Positions 58,852 to 64,000 of a stretch of DNA of 64,000 nucleotides are shown here, piece by piece. Each line of letters begins with the position of its first letter. Within the stretch, counting starts at the first letter, position 1. Location: positions 23,794,699 to 23,858,698 of the forward strand of contig CM051459.1 in the NCBI GenBank assembly GCA_028095005.1. Reading direction: 5' to 3'. Source of the DNA: Rhynchospora pubera (lineage: Eukaryota; Streptophyta; Magnoliopsida; Poales; Cyperaceae). The notes under the pieces were generated by a model. That model made no database searches, was not told the origin of the DNA, and worked only from the letters and a program-made list of their open reading frames with translations. Made by a program: the position numbers and the translations under genes.

Positions 58852-59509
58852 CTAAACTAAGTGGTTGATCAAAGAAGACTGGAAAGACTTGAGGTCATTA
58901 ACTATACTAGACGAAAGTTCTGAGGATTTATGGTAGTGATGTTCAAAACGACTTTTAGTAATTTCTTTTTCTTTTTCATGCGTTTTTGGTACAGCCCATT
59001 TCTGAACATTTATGGTACTGAGGTCATAATTCATAAACGAGTTGAGCCTTGAGCCCTTGAGGTCTTTTATACTGTTGCGTTCGTCTGGTGCAAATAATTG
59101 TGTCTGCCTGCGTAGAAATCAGTATTTTTTTGGAATTACTTGGGAAGATCACTGTTTCATCATCATCGTCATCACATTTATTTTTTGAATAAACAAACAA
59201 ACAAAAATCAGGGTATGTTTCATTCTTAACCACAAGAGCTGAGTTAACGACGTTAAAACACACACACACAAAAACAAAGTTACACAAAATGTTTTTCTCT
59301 TTTTAATAAAAAAGAGCAACCCCACCCCCACCCGGCCACCCCCCCCCCCCAAAAAAAAAAAAAAAAAACCTTCGTTTTTATTTTTGTCTTGTTTCTTCCC
59401 GTTATTGTCCTCCATTTCTCTTTTCTGTATCTATTTCTTTTTTTGTGCATACTCTGAATGTACACATAGATACAAAATAACAAAAGTGGTCCTTATGAGG
59501 TGGCTCAAG

Positions 59510-59710
59510 CAGTAAACTACTCAATATTCAATAACAGAAAAATTGAGCACGGCAATTAGGACATACTAAATTGGACTCCATGATCTTCTGTAAACAATCC
59601 ACCCAACTGCCATGAGTCACAAGGCACACAAGAACTTCTACTTGGATTCTCAATTTCTCATAAAAGAAAGTACAGGTACCGAGGTGGTGTCACTGCTGAT
59701 TTCACTTAGT
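59510..59710 (-). pseudogene. Remnant RING exon of a gene B-like gene
   Basis: Collinear with the last exon of gene B (37767-37960), including the 3' flank GTTTACTGCTTGA versus GTTTACTACTTGA. Recognisable coding pieces are ENPSRSSCVPC and LFTEDH. The frame is broken by stops and indels, and the GHM ligand stretch has become DSW, so the zinc site is lost. The upstream exons of this copy are absent. Confidence 0.75.
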
Positions 59711-60115
59711 CTTATCTTATGCCACGCAAGAAACTTGGATGCTCTGATTAATTTTATCATTATCTGCTTTAGGACAATGTGATTATGTGAACACCTCCCT
59801 CCAAACAATGTATTTAGGCTCAACTAGAAAATCAGGTCAAACGCAAAGTCTAATGGGTCAAAAACAGGTACTCTTTTCTATTGGGAGGTAAGGACGCGGT
59901 TACTTAAACAATTTAGACACGAGTGTAAAGCTGACTCATATCTTTAATGAGGTTTGGATGGATAGTGTTTTCTCTCCCCATTAGCCTTTGCTTCTCAATC
60001 AAAATTTCAACAAGGGATTTACATTCTTTTTCTTGACAATATATACATACTTGTTTGTATAAGGATTCTTTAATACATATTTAGCTCACGCGTTTCAGAG
60101 GAAGATATTATTTAT
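59711..60115. other. Intergenic DNA, no feature seen
   Basis: Similarity to gene B upstream exons has faded. No feature recognised. Confidence 0.35.
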
Positions 60116-60200
60116 GGCTCCGTTTGGATGAGGTGTGAGAATAAAAAAATAAAGGAATAAGAGAATAAATTTATTATAAACAATTTAAATTCTTCACAAG
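60116..60200. mobile_element. Truncated Harbinger/Tourist-like MITE
   Basis: Left end GGCTCCGTTTGGATGAG and core (AACAATTTAAATTCTTCACA) are present. The right end is missing. Confidence 0.7.
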
Positions 60201-60907
60201 TTACAAGAATCAGTAAGTAAATAATCAGTTTTGAACTCTAGTTAATTATTCACAGACGTACTGTCCTTGCATTTGTTCAAATGTAATTTGCGTCTTGGCG
60301 TCTCTTGCAGACGCCAGATTGGTATATCTACGAATTACTAGAGTTCAAAATTAATTATTTAATTTACTATTAAAAGGCACGAATTGTATGCGCAGAAATT
60401 GCATCGCGTGTTCACGATCGGTTGATGGCTGGAGGTACAAATTGTTTAATAAAAAAGATATTTTTGTTATTATTAAAATAACGCGAAAACATTTATCTGT
60501 GAAACCAACAAGTTAGAGAGACCTAGAAGAAAGCATTACAAACATGTATATTTTCAAGGTATTTTTGCAAAATTGAGTATGATCAAATGATATTGAATCT
60601 CCTCAAGTTTATTAACACCACCACAGATAATCGGCCATTTTTTTTAATATTGAATATTGAATATTGATAATGAAGGGTCATAGAGTCATCTCCCACCACT
60701 CACGGAAGTGCCCGCGGATTTGTAGTAGACTAGGAGGTCATCACAGTTAGTTTTCAAGTTCAAGTTAGAAGTTACGCTCGCTGCACGAAACACAGTGAGA
60801 TGGATCCGCATAAACATGATTTCACGGGAAAAAGATTTTCACGCTGTTACTTTCTGGTCGATTCAGACATATGCAGCTCACGGGAAAAAAGATTTTCACG
60901 CTGCGCA
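60201..60907. other. Intergenic DNA with a short direct repeat
   Basis: CACGGGAAAAAGATTTTCAC followed by GCTG occurs at 60827 and, with one extra A, at 60879. No gene recognised. Confidence 0.45.
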
Positions 60908-62000
60908 TGTTGGTCTTTTTATATCTGCATCTATATTTTTTTTCGGATACGGATACGGATGCGGATGCGTTCAGATACGAATATGGTTCGGATATTAAAC
61001 GGATACGAATATAGTTCGGATATTATCGGATACGGAGTCGAATACGAATATATTTTGTCGGATACAGATTGTATTTTAATATTTATTTTTTATTTACAAT
61101 AGCAATTTTTGTAAATATAATGATATTAAATATATTCAGTGTCTATATTAATACTTCCTCAAGATCAGTAATAGTGCATACGAATGAATATTTATTATTT
61201 TTCATAGTTTCAACGAAATGAGCATTTCTTTAAAATATGAAAGTTAATCTTAATAAATAACATTGCCTTCAATCACAGTCTACAACTTTAAAAGTGAACT
61301 TCTTTAAATTCAAAATAAGCAAATTTATTTGTTGCATATTCTAACTTTCAACACATAAACACATAAGTTCACAACCAGAAGAAAATAAAAGGCTAAATTG
61401 AAAATAAATAAGAGACCATCTAAAATTGCAAGCACCACATATACACAAATCTAACATGATTGATCAATAAATTCAATTTTTTCACATTTTGAATTCCAAC
61501 AATATAGTCAACTAGTCAATATCAAATCATATCATGTTACCTTAAATGTAATCATACATTAAAATAATATATCAATCTTATGTAATCAACATGATTAGAA
61601 AAAAAATTTTTAATTTTAGTGTTGTTATCATATATAATCGTCTCAATAATAAAAAGTAAAAATAATTTATGTTACTAGTCCAAATGAAGATATTATTGTA
61701 AGAAAATTTATCAAATAAAAATTAAGTATTATCTAATTCAAAGTATTCTCTAATGTAGATAAGTAATTATATTAATCATCTTATGTCGCTAAAGTTACGG
61801 ATAAACGGATTAATATCTATCGGATACGGATAATATCTATATTTTTCTTTTGTCAGATACGAATACGGAACGGATGTTGGTTTTTCCATATTCGCATCCA
61901 TAATTTTTTTACGAATACAGATAAGAATACCAATATATTTGGACACAGATACAGTTCGAATATTACGCGCATTTTTTAAATACGGATCGATCCCTACCCC
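60908..62000. repeat. GGATACGAATA-rich repeat, probable transposon
   Basis: 60945-61070 and 61795-61990 are dense in GGATACGGATAC and ACGAATA words. Two directly repeated blocks (GTTGGTCTTTTTATATCTGC at 60909 and GTTGGTTTTTCCATATTCGC at ~61877) suggest paired repeat units. The right edge CGGATCGATCCCTACCCCC looks like a hAT-type terminus. 61100-61780 is AT-rich filler. Confidence 0.45.
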
Positions 62001-62313
62001 CAAGGCCTACTAAGATTAAGTAGCCGATTCTGTTTATCACACCCAATACCGAACGCAAATTCTTCATTTTCTGCAAAGTACATACATACATTAGATATTC
62101 TTAAGCACAATTTATTTATTTATTATAAGGTACCACGTACTTGTAATCGATGTGCAATTTTCAAATTAAAATAGGAAACTTACTATCAGATATTTGATAG
62201 TGTTTTACCTTTAAAAAACTAAACGTATTCCAAATAGCACATGTTAGAATCTAGTCAAAGAAAGGTCCCCAAATGGGAACAATAATCAACTGGAACATTA
62301 AATGATCTAAAAA

Positions 62314-63253
62314 GACAAAATGCGATATTTAAAAATAATTAGAATTATATTTAACATTTCCCGACGGTTCTGGTTCAGATGGTTCCCCAGGATCACTTTA
62401 GCAATATCAGCTGTAGATATCACATCTCTCGATAGTCTTTCTTTCAAGAATTTGATCATCCCTTTCATCTAATTCTCACTTTTAGAAGGAAATAACAGAA
62501 TTATTAAATATGTTTTGTCAGCCATGGTTACCATGTAGCATATAAGTAAAAGGGCACCATGATGATAGCATTCAATATACCTCTAGGGACTCTTTAGCAA
62601 CAACAGACTCCATTTTCATCAGTCTTTCACGTATAGTTTTGATTGTTATTGCCTCTTTCATCTAATTCCAATTTAGAAGCTACCAAGTTATGCTTAAAAA
62701 TAATAAATAAAGAAGTAACAATGTACAGCCAAATATAGAACAAGAACAAGAGAATTTTCGCCCAATATTAAGCAACCCCTTCCTGACAAAATGAGATATT
62801 TAAAAATAATTAGAGTTATAGTTAACCTTTTCCGACGGTTCCTGGTTCAGATGGTTCCCTTGGATCACTTTAGCAATGTCAGCTGTAGATATCACATCTC
62901 TCGATAGTTTTTCTTTCAAGGATTTGATCATCCCTTTCACCTAATTCTCACATTTAGAAGGAAATAACAGAATTATTAAATATGTTTTGTCAGCCATGGT
63001 TACCATGTAGCATATAAGTAAAAAAAGCACCATAATGATAGCATTCAATATACCTTTAGGGACTCTTTAGCAACAGCAGACTCCATTTTCATCCGTCTTT
63101 CACGTATAGTTTTGATTGTTATTGCCTCTTTAATCTAATTCCAATTTAAAAACTACCAAGTTATGCTTAAAAATAATAAATAAATAAGTAACAATGTATA
63201 GCCAAATATAGAACAAGAACAAGAGAATTTTCAAACAAATATTAAGCAACCCT
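62314..63253. repeat. 470-bp tandem duplication (two units)
   Basis: Unit 1 is 62314-62783 and unit 2 is 62784-63253, collinear and highly similar (both contain GATATCACATCTCTCGATAG and TGTCAGCCATGGTTACCATG). The breakpoints fall between ATTAAGCAACCC and TTCCTGACAAAATG. Confidence 0.93.
62356..63134 (-). CDS. Repeated exons of an unrecognised helical protein (partial)
   Basis: Each tandem unit holds two exon-like pieces with AATTAG acceptors. They are 63134-63054 (27 codons, IKEAITIKTIRERRMKMESA, donor GTATAT) and 62940-62827 (38 codons, VKGMIKSLKEKLSRDVISTA, donor GTTAAC), then 62661-62581 and 62468-62356 in the other unit. Three are in-frame multiples of 3. The fourth is shifted by one base near its end, so that unit may be damaged. 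The peptides are charged and helix-like. I do not recognise the family. The rest of the gene should lie beyond 64000, or be lost behind the LTR-like DNA at 63260. Confidence 0.4.
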
Positions 63254-63259
63254 TCCTGG

Positions 63260-64000
63260 TGTAACGTCCCGCACCGACGGGTCACGGAACGCGAGGCGTG
63301 AACTTCTTCTGCACCCATCCGACGGTCCGTCAACCTACGTTGCAATAAAAAAAACAGACAGAGTCAGGTGCAAACCTCAGTAACTGGTTATTTAACGACG
63401 CAGCTTCTCTACATTTAATTAATATATCAAAATTCAATCAGATCGGATTAATCCATAAAACAAATAATATATTTTACGGAGATAATCGGGTCCAGACAGT
63501 CAATCAGTCAGTCACAGTGGTCCCTCCCCAATCTCAGGAGGATCAGGACCGGCCCCTCCCCGAACTCAGGAGGATCAGGACTCAAAATTCATATTCCAAT
63601 TCAATATTCACATCCAATGCCAAACCCGATAACCCGTAAAATATACCAATCACAATTCAATAAACATATTCAATCAAAACCAAACAATAAATCAAATCAA
63701 TTCAATCAAAACAAAATTAAACATAAAAAAGTCCGGTTACCTGATAGAGCAATTCAAAAATCACGAACAGATCAAATCGGTTATCCAATCAACTGCGACG
63801 TAGTACTTGAATTTCGAACGGCCGGCCAACCAATCTTTCAAAATATAATTCATGCTTTATTTTGGTTTTCTCATTTTCTTTCGAATTTGGATGAGAAATG
63901 GAACTATCAAGGGTATTTCATGAAATTATATATGTGCTCAAGCTTCTGTCGAACAACATGGAAGGAGACAAAAAGGTGAAATGAGGTGTCAAATGGAATG
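63260..64000 (-). mobile_element. LTR-like sequence, partial (probable Gypsy, antisense)
   Basis: Begins TGTAACGTCCCGCACCGACG exactly where the tandem-unit similarity ends. On the minus strand this reads as an LTR end, GTGCGGGACGTTACA. A ~30-bp unit (CTCAGGAGGATCAGGAC) occurs twice at 63530-63580. The other end lies outside the window, so the class is a guess. Confidence 0.4.

Larger units (their letters stand above)
45330..59710. repeat. Segmental duplication, copy 2
   Basis: Counterpart of 33030-37960, expanded about threefold. Similarity to copy 1 stops at ~45415 and resumes at ~50205 (TTTTGTGTAAATAAGTAGG here, GTTTGTGTAAATAAATAAG at 33266), so 45420-50205 is extra DNA. An LTR retrotransposon (51712-53519) and a CACTA element (54787-56246) account for more. 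Exon 3 of the gene A type is missing. Confidence 0.8.

Noticed and set aside
60795..61102. Plus-strand frames rich in FGYGYGCG and RIRMRMRS
   Set aside because: They are translations of the GGATACGGATAC repeat and have no biological signal of their own.

Overview
This window is nuclear DNA of a flowering plant, most likely a eudicot; the species cannot be told from the sequence. The evidence is AT-rich intergenic DNA, spliced genes with GT-AG introns, a plant-specific ALOG-domain gene, EH-domain genes resembling plant AtEH/Pan1 proteins, and plant transposon families. These include CACTA elements with CACTA termini and 3-bp target duplications, hAT and Harbinger-like MITEs, Copia/Gypsy LTRs, and foldback elements lying in TA microsatellites. 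I saw no bacterial operons, CRISPR arrays, rRNA or convincing tRNA genes.

Layout. 1-5272 is the right part of a CACTA transposon built of two tandem modules, each with minus-strand DUF4283-like transposon genes. 5273-9170 holds hAT, Harbinger-like and foldback MITEs. 9170-11355 is a broken Copia gag joined to a long LTR. 14094-14660 (minus) is an intact single-exon ALOG/LSH-type transcription factor gene, isolated among non-coding DNA. 18148-25719 is a complete CACTA element (target duplication TAT) carrying a decayed Ulp1-like protease gene. Two copies of a non-coding repeat and a 1.73-kb solo LTR (target duplication TCTTT) are nested in it. 26-33 kb is mostly repeat debris, including a Gypsy-type LTR.

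33.5-59.7 kb, minus strand, is the core of the window: a tandem family of genes with N-terminal EH (Eps15-homology, EF-hand) domains, a UIM-like helix and a C-terminal C3HC4 RING finger. All exon phases could be closed by hand. Gene A (33583-36708, 384 aa) is EH-EH-UIM-RING. Gene B (37767-39169, 274 aa) is EH-UIM-RING. Gene C (50512-58748, 330 aa) lost most of its second EH domain but keeps an open frame and has two UIM exons. A RING-exon remnant of a B-like gene lies at 59510-59710. The B-RING plus A block was duplicated as a unit; the second copy swelled through a CACTA element, a very young LTR retrotransposon and a ~4.8-kb insertion. If expressed, these proteins would link endocytic EH modules to ubiquitin recognition and ubiquitin ligase activity. 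I do not know this architecture as a described family.

Between these genes, 39.4-44 kb holds MITEs, including five related ~390-bp foldback elements in a row, each embedded in TA repeats. 60-64 kb has GGATAC-rich repeat DNA, a 470-bp tandem duplication carrying repeated exons of an unrecognised helical protein, and the edge of an LTR-like sequence.
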